From: Lentisphaeria bacterium
GTDB lineage: Bacteria > Verrucomicrobiota > Lentisphaeria > Oligosphaerales > Oligosphaeraceae
Direction: 5' to 3'
DNA: 24,693 bases
Assembly (NCBI GenBank): GCA_016303095.1
Contig: JAEDMH010000017.1
Coordinates: 1 to 24,693 of the forward strand
In this document: positions 1-7,069 of the stretch, one piece after another
How positions within the stretch are numbered: the stretch's first letter is position 1
How the letters are laid out: every line of letters begins with the position of its first letter
The notes under the pieces: generated by a model
Seen by the model: only the letters and a program-made list of their open reading frames with translations
Databases searched by the model: none
Told to the model about the DNA's origin: nothing
Position numbers and translations under genes: made by a program

Positions 1-1
1 A

Positions 2-175
2 CCCCCCCCCCCCCCCGGTGAACTGGACCGACGCCTCGTCCAAAAGGCAAGACTCTGGCTGGACGAGGGCACAATCTTCGGGGCAGCCGGCGCGGGTTTC
101 CAGCGCTTCAACATCGCCGTCCCGCTCCCCCTCCTCCGGCGGGCGCTCCGGCAATGGGAGGAAGCCCTGCCGTAA
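2..175 (+). CDS. C-terminal fragment of a PatB/MalY-type PLP aminotransferase (cystathionine beta-lyase-like)
   Basis: The frame that ends at TAA 173-175 reads GELDRRLVQKARLWLDEGTIFG, then AGAGFQRFNIAVPLPLLRRAL. This matches the C-terminus of fold-type I PLP enzymes of the MalY/PatB group, where a W/L-D/E-x-G-x-x-FG segment is followed by GxGFxRxNxACPxxxLxxAL and the stop. Members act as C-S beta-lyases or aminotransferases. Only about 52 recognisable residues remain of roughly 390, and the PLP lysine is not in the window. Just before GELDRRL the sequence is a pure C run (2-16, five prolines), where the family normally has a segment like 'LGLS'. The run may therefore be a contig-end artefact. 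A variant position is IAVP, where the family usually has ACP. The reaction cannot be specified from this tail. Confidence 0.72.
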   Translation, partial: PPPPPGELDRRLVQKARLWLDEGTIFGAAGAGFQRFNIAVPLPLLRRALRQWEEALP

Positions 176-211
176 AAGCCCCCCGCCCCCAGGGACGGCA
201 TGACGGCCCGG

Positions 212-1030
212 CTAGTCAGCCAGCCACTGCTTCACCCGCCCCATGGATTCCAGGATTGTCTTCTTCGCGGCCTCGCTCCCCACCTCCTTGATCTTCGGCC
301 ATCCGCATTCAAAGGAGATGCGCCCCTGGTAGCCGATTCGCCTCAGGGCCTGGAAATACCGGCTCAAGTCCCCGTCGGTCTCCCCTGGCCAGCGCCGGGT
401 TTTCGGGTCTGCGATGTGCACATGCTTCAGGTGCCGCCCTGCCTTGACAATGGCCTCGGGAGATTCCTCCATCTCCGCCATATGGTAGAAGTCGGCCATC
501 ATCTGGAGCTTCGGGGAATCGATCGCCTCCACGATCTCCTGTTCCTGGGCCAGGAGGTTCACAACATTGCATTCCTTTGCCTGCAGGTTCTCCAACAGCA
601 CCACGACCTTGCAATCGGCTATGCGCCGTGCCAGTTCACGGCAGAAGTCGACGAACTGCCCCATTCCCCGGGCATGGTCAAAGCCCTCCGGAATCTGCCT
701 GGCCCCGCCTGACCCAAAGACAATGAACTGCGTGCCCGCCTCGTCGGCCCGTCGGCAGGCGGTCTCCCCATAGTCCAGGAGTTCTTCGGTGTCCGGATGT
801 TCGCCGCAAATGTGGAGGCGCCCCGGCAGAAACCCGTTCGCCACCTCCGGCTTCAGGGAAAACCTCTCCTCGATTTCCCGGAACTGCGCCTTCTGAAGGG
901 CCCAGGCCGCCTCGCCCTGAGAAGGAACAAAGGCAATGTCCACCACGGTTTCCACATAGGAAAAGCCACACTGGGCAAAGATGCCCATCGTCTCGGCCTC
1001 CACCCAATTCCAACCAAATCTGTACGCCAT
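212..1030 (-). CDS. Sugar-phosphate isomerase/epimerase-like TIM-barrel protein (AP-endonuclease 2 fold)
   Basis: This 272-residue protein has the xylose-isomerase-like TIM-barrel fold used by hydroxypyruvate isomerase, IolE/IolI and tagatose/psicose epimerases. These enzymes use a divalent metal to isomerise or epimerise a sugar, keto-sugar or inositol. Counting from the upstream ATG at 1036, the probable metal ligands are E149 (VVLLENL), D182 and H185 (MADFYHM), H207 (KHVHIAD) and E243 (ISFECGW). VFGSGGARQIP (106-116) is the phosphate/substrate-loop motif common in PVC-group members. No signal peptide is visible, so it should be cytoplasmic. Two ATGs lie close together (1036 and 1030). I chose 1030 because the strong AGGAGGG at 1038-1044 sits 7 nt from it but only 1 nt from the upstream one. 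It is divergent from the AraC gene, which suggests a sugar-catabolic role. The exact substrate is not determinable. Confidence 0.85.
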   Translation of the reverse strand: MAYRFGWNWVEAETMGIFAQCGFSYVETVVDIAFVPSQGEAAWALQKAQFREIEERFSLKPEVANGFLPGRLHICGEHPDTEELLDYGETACRRADEAGTQFIVFGSGGARQIPEGFDHARGMGQFVDFCRELARRIADCKVVVLLENLQAKECNVVNLLAQEQEIVEAIDSPKLQMMADFYHMAEMEESPEAIVKAGRHLKHVHIADPKTRRWPGETDGDLSRYFQALRRIGYQGRISFECGWPKIKEVGSEAAKKTILESMGRVKQWLAD

Positions 1031-1037
1031 TTTCATA

Positions 1038-1044
1038 CCCTCCT
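1038..1044 (-). promoter_or_regulatory. Shine-Dalgarno AGGAGGG that decides the isomerase start
   Basis: On the minus strand AGGAGGG is followed by T and then ATGAAAATG. The first ATG is 1 nt away and the second 7 nt away, so the second ATG (1028-1030) has the workable spacing. This is one of the few strong ribosome-binding sites in the window. Confidence 0.7.
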
Positions 1045-1302
1045 AATCATGGGAAGAACCTTGCCTGGAAAAGTCGACTAGCCCGGAAGAGAAAGCGGCG
1101 GAAAACCGCTCGCCGGGATACAGACAAGGCGCACCCGGGGACAGGCACGACCAGCCCAAAAACACTGGTTCTCCCATAAGCGGCCTTAATATCTCCACCG
1201 CCGCCAGGATTCCCCTTTGGAAATCCATCCAATTTTTTTGAAAATGTTACAGACTTTCAGGGGAAACATAGGCAACCCGCCCTGGGCAAGGCCTGCCAAG
1301 AT

Positions 1303-1330
1303 TTGCTCAACTCATTTATTATAATATATT
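1303..1330 (+). promoter_or_regulatory. AT-rich divergent regulatory region with a candidate promoter for the AraC gene
   Basis: The gap between the isomerase and AraC starts (1031-1388) holds no convincing gene. Its only AT-rich island is 1311-1340. On the plus strand TTGCTC (1303-1308) and TATATT (1325-1330) are 16 nt apart. A perfect TATAAT also lies at 1320-1325 but lacks a well-placed -35 box. On the minus strand TATAAT can be read at 1318-1323, so the same island could serve the isomerase through a leader of about 285 nt. Sites for the AraC protein would be expected here, but I found no clear direct repeat. Confidence 0.4.
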
Positions 1331-1388
1331 AACATTGTTATCGAAAGCCGCCTTGGGAAATCTCGTTCTTCGTGGAAAGAAGTGATTT

Positions 1389-2273
1389 GTGTTTCATTTC
1401 CCCAAGGCGCACCCCTTCGTTCCCCTCCCCATGCAGAAAAACAAGCTATCCAATGGCATTGTCTTTGGCTTCCCGGATTTCCAAATCGTGGAGGACATGC
1501 TGCCAGAACTGTTCATCCGTGTATGGGGGGTATCGGAAGCCGAGATCTTTACCTACAAAAAGCGGCGGCAGGGCAATCCCGCGCTGCACTTCGTAACGGC
1601 AGGGGAGAGCGTCGTCGAAATCGACGGGCGCAGCTACCATACCTCCCCGGGAACCCTCTTTCTGCTGCCCGCCCAAAGCATCGTCACCTATCAACACAAG
1701 GCCGAGGACGAGTGGAAATACTCCTGGTGCTGGCTGGCAGGGCGCTCCGCGGTGCGGATATTGACGGAAATCGGCCTGGACCGGACAAATCCCGTGCTTT
1801 CCTTCCAAAATCATCCCGCCATCCTGGAGATGGTCAACGCCATCACGAAGAAGTTCTCCAGCGGCAACTATACCTCCCTCTATCCCATCCGGGCCGCCTG
1901 GGAACTGGTGGACCTTCTGCTGGAATGCTACCAGGGAGGAAGGAACAAGCACAGCATGTCCACCCAGGCCATGGCCATCCGGAACTACATTGAGAGCTAC
2001 CCCATGCAGAACGTCTCCGTGGAACTCATCGCCCGGGAATTCCGCATCTCCCGCGTCTCCGTATACCGCATCTTCAAAAAAGCCTACGGCCAGAATCCCA
2101 AGCAGTATATCGACCAACTCCGCTTCGAAAAGGCATGCCAGCTCCTCTCCAATTCCCAGTTCAACATCAACGAAATCGCACAGCTCTGCGGATTCGGAAG
2201 CATCTACTCCTTCTCCACCGCCTTCCGCAAGCGACTCGGCATCGCCCCCTCCGAGTGGCATAAAAAACATTGA
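1389..2273 (+). CDS. AraC-family transcriptional regulator
   Basis: This 294-residue protein has an N-terminal AraC/cupin-like sensor region (about 55-120; 'LHFVTAGESVVEIDGRSY', 'LFLLPAQSIVTYQ') and a C-terminal double helix-turn-helix domain (about 195-292). The first helix pair is around ELIAREFRISRVSVYRIFKK (212-231), the second around INEIAQLCGFGSIYSFSTAF (260-279). The protein ends with the usual RKRLGIAPSEW segment. Such proteins bind a sugar or glycan-derived ligand and activate nearby catabolic genes. The chosen start is GTG 1389, with GGAAAG (1374-1379) 9 nt upstream. An in-frame ATG at 1431 is possible but is preceded only by C/T-rich sequence. Its position between the divergent isomerase and the glycosidase/symporter genes makes it the probable local regulator. 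Confidence 0.9.
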   Translation: MFHFPKAHPFVPLPMQKNKLSNGIVFGFPDFQIVEDMLPELFIRVWGVSEAEIFTYKKRRQGNPALHFVTAGESVVEIDGRSYHTSPGTLFLLPAQSIVTYQHKAEDEWKYSWCWLAGRSAVRILTEIGLDRTNPVLSFQNHPAILEMVNAITKKFSSGNYTSLYPIRAAWELVDLLLECYQGGRNKHSMSTQAMAIRNYIESYPMQNVSVELIAREFRISRVSVYRIFKKAYGQNPKQYIDQLRFEKACQLLSNSQFNINEIAQLCGFGSIYSFSTAFRKRLGIAPSEWHKKH

Positions 2274-2350
2274 GCCCCCCACGCCCCTGAAAGGCACAGG
2301 AGAGAGGGAATGGGAAACTAAATCGCAAACAGGCAAAGCGGGGGTTAAGG

Positions 2351-2371
2351 TTTTATACTAGTTCTATAAAA
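2351..2371. repeat. Perfect 7-bp inverted repeat at the prepilin promoter (candidate operator)
   Basis: TTTTATA (2351-2357) and TATAAAA (2365-2371) are perfect inverted copies around a 7-nt centre, CTAGTTC. The repeat lies just upstream of, and overlaps the likely -35 zone of, the TATAAT box at 2383-2388. This placement suits a repressor or activator site. The A/T-only arms mean that chance occurrence in this AT-rich patch is quite possible. Confidence 0.3.
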
Positions 2372-2388
2372 CAAATAGGTTATATAAT
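2360..2388 (+). promoter_or_regulatory. Candidate promoter for the prepilin-glycosidase-symporter unit
   Basis: A perfect TATAAT -10 box lies at 2383-2388 in a locally AT-rich patch, in otherwise GC-rich DNA. The expected -35 position (about 2360-2365, AGTTCT) is a poor match to TTGACA, so an activator such as the upstream AraC protein may be needed. If used, transcription would start near 2395 and leave a leader of about 250 nt before the prepilin ATG. That leader would contain both 30-bp duplications. Confidence 0.4.
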
Positions 2389-2508
2389 ATTTGAATCCCA
2401 GAGGGGAAGAAGGAGAGACAAGGGTTCCCCCCAAGAAATTCGTAACATTATCTAAAATTTCGTATCCTACAGCGAAAGGAAAAAGAAAATGCCGTCTATA
2501 TAGTCTTT

Positions 2509-2568
2509 TCTCGTCGAAACAGAAAGCGTTTTTTCCTCTCTCGTCGAAACAGAAAGCGTTTTTTCCTC
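2509..2568 (+). repeat. 30-bp tandem duplication A in the prepilin leader
   Basis: Two exact, adjacent 30-bp copies (2509-2538 and 2539-2568) begin TCTCGTCGAAACAGAAAGCG and end in TTTTTTCCTC. They lie inside the long untranslated-looking stretch between the AraC stop and the prepilin ATG. The reading frame that enters the prepilin gene is open across both copies (SSKQKAFFP twice). Confidence 0.9.
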
Positions 2569-2571
2569 CCA

Positions 2572-2631
2572 AGTTCCTCAAACCGCCCCCACAACCCCCT
2601 CAGTTCCTCAAACCGCCCCCACAACCCCCTC
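2572..2631 (+). repeat. 30-bp tandem duplication B in the prepilin leader
   Basis: Two exact, adjacent 30-bp copies (2572-2601 and 2602-2631) begin AGTTCCTCAAACCGCCCCCA and end in CAACCCCCTC. The unit is unrelated to duplication A, which ends 3 nt upstream, but has the same length. The second copy abuts the ribosome-binding site AAGGAG (2632-2637) of the prepilin gene. In the prepilin frame the copies read FLKPPPQPPQ twice. Confidence 0.9.
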
Positions 2632-2642
2632 AAGGAGTAGTC

Positions 2643-3434
2643 ATGAAAAAGTCATTTACGTTGATTGAACTGCTTGTTGTGATTGCCATCATCGCCATTC
2701 TGGCAGCCATGCTTCTGCCCGCCCTCTCCAAGGCGCGGGCAAAGGCACGGGGCATCGCCTGCGTGAACAATGAGAAGCAAATGGGGCTTGCCGCAGCCAT
2801 GTATGGCGATGATTACAACGGCTACTGGCTCCACGCCAACGGCAGCCAGTATTTCGACTTCCGGATGCCCGGCGAAGACCGCCCCGCCAACGCCTTCGTG
2901 ACCATGTCCCCCTACCTGGGAGGGCCGGACTACGCCGAAATCAAGGCCTACGCCACCAGCGTAGGCTATGAAAAGGCGAGCAAAAGGACATTGAAGACCT
3001 ACCTGTGCCCCTCGAACTCCCTCTCCAGCCTGAGCGCCCAGTACGTAAAGCCCAGCTACGGCTTCTCCTCCACAAACTACGTGGCCACTGGCTACAGCCA
3101 GCCCCTCTTCCTGGACAAATGCTGGGACGCCGAGCAAAGCAGCAAGCCGCGGATTTCCTCCCCCAGCACCATCATCCTGGGCGGCGACCTCTACTATGGC
3201 AACGGCTACTACACCGCCCTGACCAACATCAAGTGGCATTATGATAACACGCCCAAGTCCGGCCTTGTCTACGCCGTCCACAGCGGCCGGGCCAATCTGC
3301 TGATGCTGGATGGCCATGTGGAAACCCTGGCAGCGCAACAGATGCTGCAATCGGACCTTGTCGTGCCCGTCTTTGACTGCCGCTGCTATCGTTTCAACTA
3401 CGTGATGCTGGAAGGCGGCCCCTTGGCAAAATAG
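2643..3434 (+). CDS. Type II/IV prepilin-like surface protein with C-terminal H-X9-DG motif
   Basis: This 263-residue protein starts with a class III prepilin leader: MKKS, then F5, with the conserved Glu at mature position 5 (E9), followed by a hydrophobic helix to about L28. Cleavage would be S4-F5. Ser at -1 replaces the usual Gly. The C-terminus carries H213-X9-D223-G224 (HSGRANLLMLDGH), the 'H-X9-DG' signature of the large prepilin-like families of Lentisphaerota and Planctomycetota. LCPSN (121-125) is also typical. It is probably exported and processed by a prepilin peptidase into a pseudopilin or surface protein. Its function is unknown. The start is supported by AAGGAG (2632-2637) 5 nt upstream. 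An in-frame open stretch reaches back to TTG 2391 but lacks support as coding sequence. It is followed 57 nt later by a glycosidase gene on the same strand. Confidence 0.88.
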   Translation: MKKSFTLIELLVVIAIIAILAAMLLPALSKARAKARGIACVNNEKQMGLAAAMYGDDYNGYWLHANGSQYFDFRMPGEDRPANAFVTMSPYLGGPDYAEIKAYATSVGYEKASKRTLKTYLCPSNSLSSLSAQYVKPSYGFSSTNYVATGYSQPLFLDKCWDAEQSSKPRISSPSTIILGGDLYYGNGYYTALTNIKWHYDNTPKSGLVYAVHSGRANLLMLDGHVETLAAQQMLQSDLVVPVFDCRCYRFNYVMLEGGPLAK

Positions 3435-3491
3435 CCAGCCCCGCTAGCGCGTCCCCCGCTCCCCCACCACCTCCCCGTCCCACAAGCGAAC

Positions 3492-6400
3492 ATGAAACGA
3501 AAAACCACGGCGTGGTTCCTCTCCCTGTCTGGATTCCTGCTGTCCCTTCTTTGTCCCCAAGGGACAGCCCGGGAACTCCCCCTGGAAAATTGGCGGTCGT
3601 GCCATCGGCTGGAATGCACCCTCACGGAGGAAGGCCACTTGAAATTGACGGAAATCGGCAGGGACTCCAGCATCCAGGTGGATGGGCTTTCCCTGGCCAA
3701 GGACGAGTTCAATACCGTCGTGGTCACCTATCGCGCCCAGGGAACGGGGAATCGCGGACAACTCTACTTCCGCGCCGCCCACGAATCCTACAGCGATGAT
3801 CGGAAGTTCAACCTGCCCTTCCTGAAGGCGGACGGCACGTGGCATGCCCTGCGCGTGAACACGCAGGCTCTGGAAAAGCCGGAGAGCTGGAAGGACCAGG
3901 AGAAAATCTATGGCTTCCGCCTGGACATGACCGACGCCCCGGGAGGGGAAATCGAAATCCGCTCCGTGGAAATCTTCTGGGACGACAAGGCGCGCCCCAC
4001 CAGGAGCCGGGAGGAACGCCTTGATTCGCCTGCATGGCCTCCCGTCACCCCCGATTTCCATCCCGTTTCCCATGAAATGATCAAGACCCCGTATTATGCC
4101 GGAGGGATGATTTGCCATCCCCAGGACAGGGGCCAACCGGCCACCTACCTCCTCCGAAAAAGGTTCCATCTTCCCTGTGGCGTAAAGCGCGCTGTGCTGG
4201 CTTTTCTGGCTGACGATGCAGGGGAAGTGTATCTCAATGGCACCCGCGTGCTGGAAAAGGAGGGGTGGGAATCTCCCGCCACCCTGGAAGCCGGGGAATA
4301 TCTCCATCCCGGGGAAAATCTCCTGGCAGTCCAATACAGGAACCTCCGCAGCGCGGGAGGAGTCCTGGTGGATTTGCAAGTCGTTTGCCAGGACGGACAA
4401 TTTCTCCGGATAAGCTCGGACCAGGACTGCAAGGCGGCACTCCCCCCCCAAGCGGGATGGGAGACGCTGGACTTCGACGATTCCCAATGGACGAAGGCCG
4501 CCTGGCACGAGCCGCCCCCCGGCATGCCCTGGAACAAATCCATGCCCTATGTGGACATTCAATGCCCCCAGGAGGCGGTGGGCGTCCTGCCAGACTCGGA
4601 GCAGTGGAAGGCGGGGGACCTCTTCCGGGCCAGGGTGCGCCTGAAGGGGGAGGTCCCTCCCCTGCCTACCGCCGTGCGCCTCTTCCCGACCCTGGAATCG
4701 GGGCTGGCACTCCCCCCAAGGTACGCCGACGTGACCCGGGAAAATGTGCACCGGGAAGCGGATGGCACCTGGAGCTTCCCCGTGGAATACCCTTTGCCGA
4801 AAACCTTGAAGACTGGGCGGGTCTCCCTCAAAATCGAGACTTCCCGGGAAATGAAGGGGGAACTCCTCTGCGATTTCCAATGCACGGAAACCCCCGACGC
4901 CCCCGCCAGCGCCATGACCGCCGAAATGCGCCCCACCCCCGTCGGTCCCAGGCTCTTCCTGGATGGGGAACTCCGTTTCCCTGTCATCGCCTGCGTCCCG
5001 CGGAATAGCGGACCCGACCCCATGGACACGGGGTTCCGGCTGCTCTTCCCCATGGGACAATGGTGGCTGGACGAGGGAAAATTCGACTTCACCGCCTTTG
5101 ACATCGCCATGGAACAGGCCCAGTCGCTCTATCCCGAGGCGAGATTCCTTGTCCAGGTGGCCTGCTATCCCCCTCCGGCCTGGGAACAGAAGCATCCCCA
5201 GGAGATGGCGCGGACGGAAGACGGCCGCCGAAGCCGACACGCCTTCCCCGAGACCCCCCACTCCTTCTCCTCCCCCCGGGCCCACGCCGACCTGCGAGAG
5301 GCCGTGGAAAAGTGCGTGGCCTACCTGGAAGCCTCTCCCTATGCAGACCGGATTGCGGGATATCGCATTATCGGCGGGCATACGGCGGAATGGATTGGCT
5401 GGAGCCACATGAACAAATGGTTCTTCGACTACTCCACGCCCGCCAGGGAGGCCTTCGCCGCCTTCGCAGCCAGCCAATACCCCACCCTGGGAAAGGCGGC
5501 CATCCCCTCCACGGAACGACGCATGCGAAAGTCCCCAACGGGCGGAGACCTGCTTTCCACAACGGAGGAACTGGACATCATCGCCTACAACCGCTTCTCC
5601 TCGGAAAGCATATGCGACCTGGTCGTCGACCTCTGCCGCGCCGCCAAGGAGGCATGCGGCCATCGGAAACTGGTGGGAACCTACTATGGGTATCTCGTAA
5701 ACCTGCCGAACGGCCCCTTCTTCCAGGGAGGCGGCCACTTCGCCTTGAAAAAAATGCTGGAAAGCGGCGCGGTGGACTTTCTCATGTCCCCCCCTTCCTA
5801 TACCGTCCGCCACATGGGGGAAACCCTGCTGGACATGAAGCCCTTCGCCTCCATCCAGGCAAACGGGCCGCTCTCTCTGGTGGAAGATGACCCCCGCACC
5901 CATGCCATCCCTCCTCTCAAGAGCACCAACTACGACCAAACCCTGAACGCACGGCAAAGCCTGGACTACCTGAAGCGCAGCTTCGGAATCGCCTTGTGCC
6001 GCCAGAGCGGAATCCTGATGTACACCTTCGAAGGACAGTTCCACAGCGAATTCACCTTCCCGGAAATGCGGACCCTGGCACGGGACACCTCCCTCGCCGG
6101 CCAGTTCTCCTGGGAAAGGAACCTCCCTCGGAAGGCGGAAATCGCCTTGGTCTTCAGCGAGGAGTCCTGCTTCTACCTGGCAGGGGAAAAACGCTCCGTC
6201 CCCAAGAACGACTCCCTGCGCCAAAACTACAATTTCACCGGCAGCGTCGGAACGTTCCCCCAAGGGGCCATCCACCTGTCGGGATACCTGACCTCTGTCC
6301 TCGCCGCCGACCTCTCACGATGCGGCGCCCCCGTGGATTTCCTCCTCGCCGAAGACCTGGCAGACCACCCCGGCGACTACAAACTCTACATCTTCGCCAA

Positions 6401-7046
6401 TGCCATCGCCTGTGACAGCCGCTTCCGGCAGGCCATCCAGCGGCTCCAGGAACGGGATGTCACCATGCTCTGGCTCTACGCACCCGGATACTACGACGGC
6501 CTGGAGGAGGGCGTGGAAAACATGGAGAGGCTCACGGGCTTCCGCTTCTCAAGGCACCAGCGGCTTCCGGCGGAAGTCCGCCTGGGACCGGAGGAATACC
6601 TCGGCCTCCAAGAAGACTCCTTGACTCCAGGGTTCGCCGTCCTGCCGGAGGACGGGGTGCTTTGCCTCGCAAACTACACGGGCACGGACTTCTGCGGGTA
6701 CGCAGAACGCAAGACGGGAAAGGCACGGACCATCTTCTGCGGGGCATACGTCTTCCCCACGGAATTCTATCGCTCTCTGGCCAAGCAGAGCGGCGTGCAT
6801 CTCTACGGGGAGGGAGGCGACCCCCTGGAGGCGGGAAATGGCTTCATCGCACTCCATACGCGCTTCCCCGGCAGGAAAACCATCCTCCTGCGGGAAAAGG
6901 CGGATGTGGTGGATGTGTATCGCCACCGCATCCTCGCCAGGGACGTAGACCGCTTCTCCTTCGAAGCCCCCCTCCATTCCTCCTGGCTTTTCTATGTCGG
7001 ACCGGACGGCAAGGAATTGCTGAAGCGCCTACGGGACAAGGAATAA
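3492..7046 (+). CDS. Large exported glycoside-hydrolase-like protein (clan-A-like, beta-galactosidase-related)
   Basis: This 1184-residue protein has a signal peptide (KRK, hydrophobic 8-21, likely cut near TAR-E). A first beta-sandwich (about 30-165) may be carbohydrate binding. A second jelly-roll (about 215-300; 'FLADDAGEVYLNGTRV') resembles the galactose-binding-like domain of rhamnosidases and GH2 enzymes. The central TIM-barrel-like region (about 490-870) resembles GH42-type enzymes. Candidate catalytic residues are E633 (GYRIIGGHTAEWIGW) and E798 (LSLVEDDPRTH), 165 residues apart. A GATase-like region follows (about 880-1000; 'GAPVDFLLAEDLADHPGDYKLYIFAN'), as in GH42 trimerisation domains. 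It probably cleaves a glycan outside the cytoplasm. The substrate is unknown. No ribosome-binding site is obvious before ATG 3492. It is paralogous in layout to the next gene, 23 nt downstream. Confidence 0.75.
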   Translation: MKRKTTAWFLSLSGFLLSLLCPQGTARELPLENWRSCHRLECTLTEEGHLKLTEIGRDSSIQVDGLSLAKDEFNTVVVTYRAQGTGNRGQLYFRAAHESYSDDRKFNLPFLKADGTWHALRVNTQALEKPESWKDQEKIYGFRLDMTDAPGGEIEIRSVEIFWDDKARPTRSREERLDSPAWPPVTPDFHPVSHEMIKTPYYAGGMICHPQDRGQPATYLLRKRFHLPCGVKRAVLAFLADDAGEVYLNGTRVLEKEGWESPATLEAGEYLHPGENLLAVQYRNLRSAGGVLVDLQVVCQDGQFLRISSDQDCKAALPPQAGWETLDFDDSQWTKAAWHEPPPGMPWNKSMPYVDIQCPQEAVGVLPDSEQWKAGDLFRARVRLKGEVPPLPTAVRLFPTLESGLALPPRYADVTRENVHREADGTWSFPVEYPLPKTLKTGRVSLKIETSREMKGELLCDFQCTETPDAPASAMTAEMRPTPVGPRLFLDGELRFPVIACVPRNSGPDPMDTGFRLLFPMGQWWLDEGKFDFTAFDIAMEQAQSLYPEARFLVQVACYPPPAWEQKHPQEMARTEDGRRSRHAFPETPHSFSSPRAHADLREAVEKCVAYLEASPYADRIAGYRIIGGHTAEWIGWSHMNKWFFDYSTPAREAFAAFAASQYPTLGKAAIPSTERRMRKSPTGGDLLSTTEELDIIAYNRFSSESICDLVVDLCRAAKEACGHRKLVGTYYGYLVNLPNGPFFQGGGHFALKKMLESGAVDFLMSPPSYTVRHMGETLLDMKPFASIQANGPLSLVEDDPRTHAIPPLKSTNYDQTLNARQSLDYLKRSFGIALCRQSGILMYTFEGQFHSEFTFPEMRTLARDTSLAGQFSWERNLPRKAEIALVFSEESCFYLAGEKRSVPKNDSLRQNYNFTGSVGTFPQGAIHLSGYLTSVLAADLSRCGAPVDFLLAEDLADHPGDYKLYIFANAIACDSRFRQAIQRLQERDVTMLWLYAPGYYDGLEEGVENMERLTGFRFSRHQRLPAEVRLGPEEYLGLQEDSLTPGFAVLPEDGVLCLANYTGTDFCGYAERKTGKARTIFCGAYVFPTEFYRSLAKQSGVHLYGEGGDPLEAGNGFIALHTRFPGRKTILLREKADVVDVYRHRILARDVDRFSFEAPLHSSWLFYVGPDGKELLKRLRDKE

Positions 7047-7069
7047 TCCACACAAGACGAAGAACGACA

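Noticed and set aside
2391..2642. TTG-initiated N-terminal extension of the prepilin gene
   Set aside because: The candidate start lies at or before the predicted transcription start. The extension is low-complexity repeat, while ATG 2643 has a good ribosome-binding site and gives a normal prepilin leader. It is kept only as an open question in the findings.
3492..3560. Lipoprotein signal (SLLC at 18-21) in the first glycosidase
   Set aside because: Leu at -1 before Cys does not fit the lipobox, which needs Gly, Ala or Ser there, so an ordinary signal peptide is more likely.
3444..6275. 943-codon open frame on the minus strand opposite the first glycosidase
   Set aside because: It is a shadow frame produced by high GC and codon bias. 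The plus-strand gene has a signal peptide, domains and motifs, while the antisense product is Gly/Pro/His-rich without recognisable family features.
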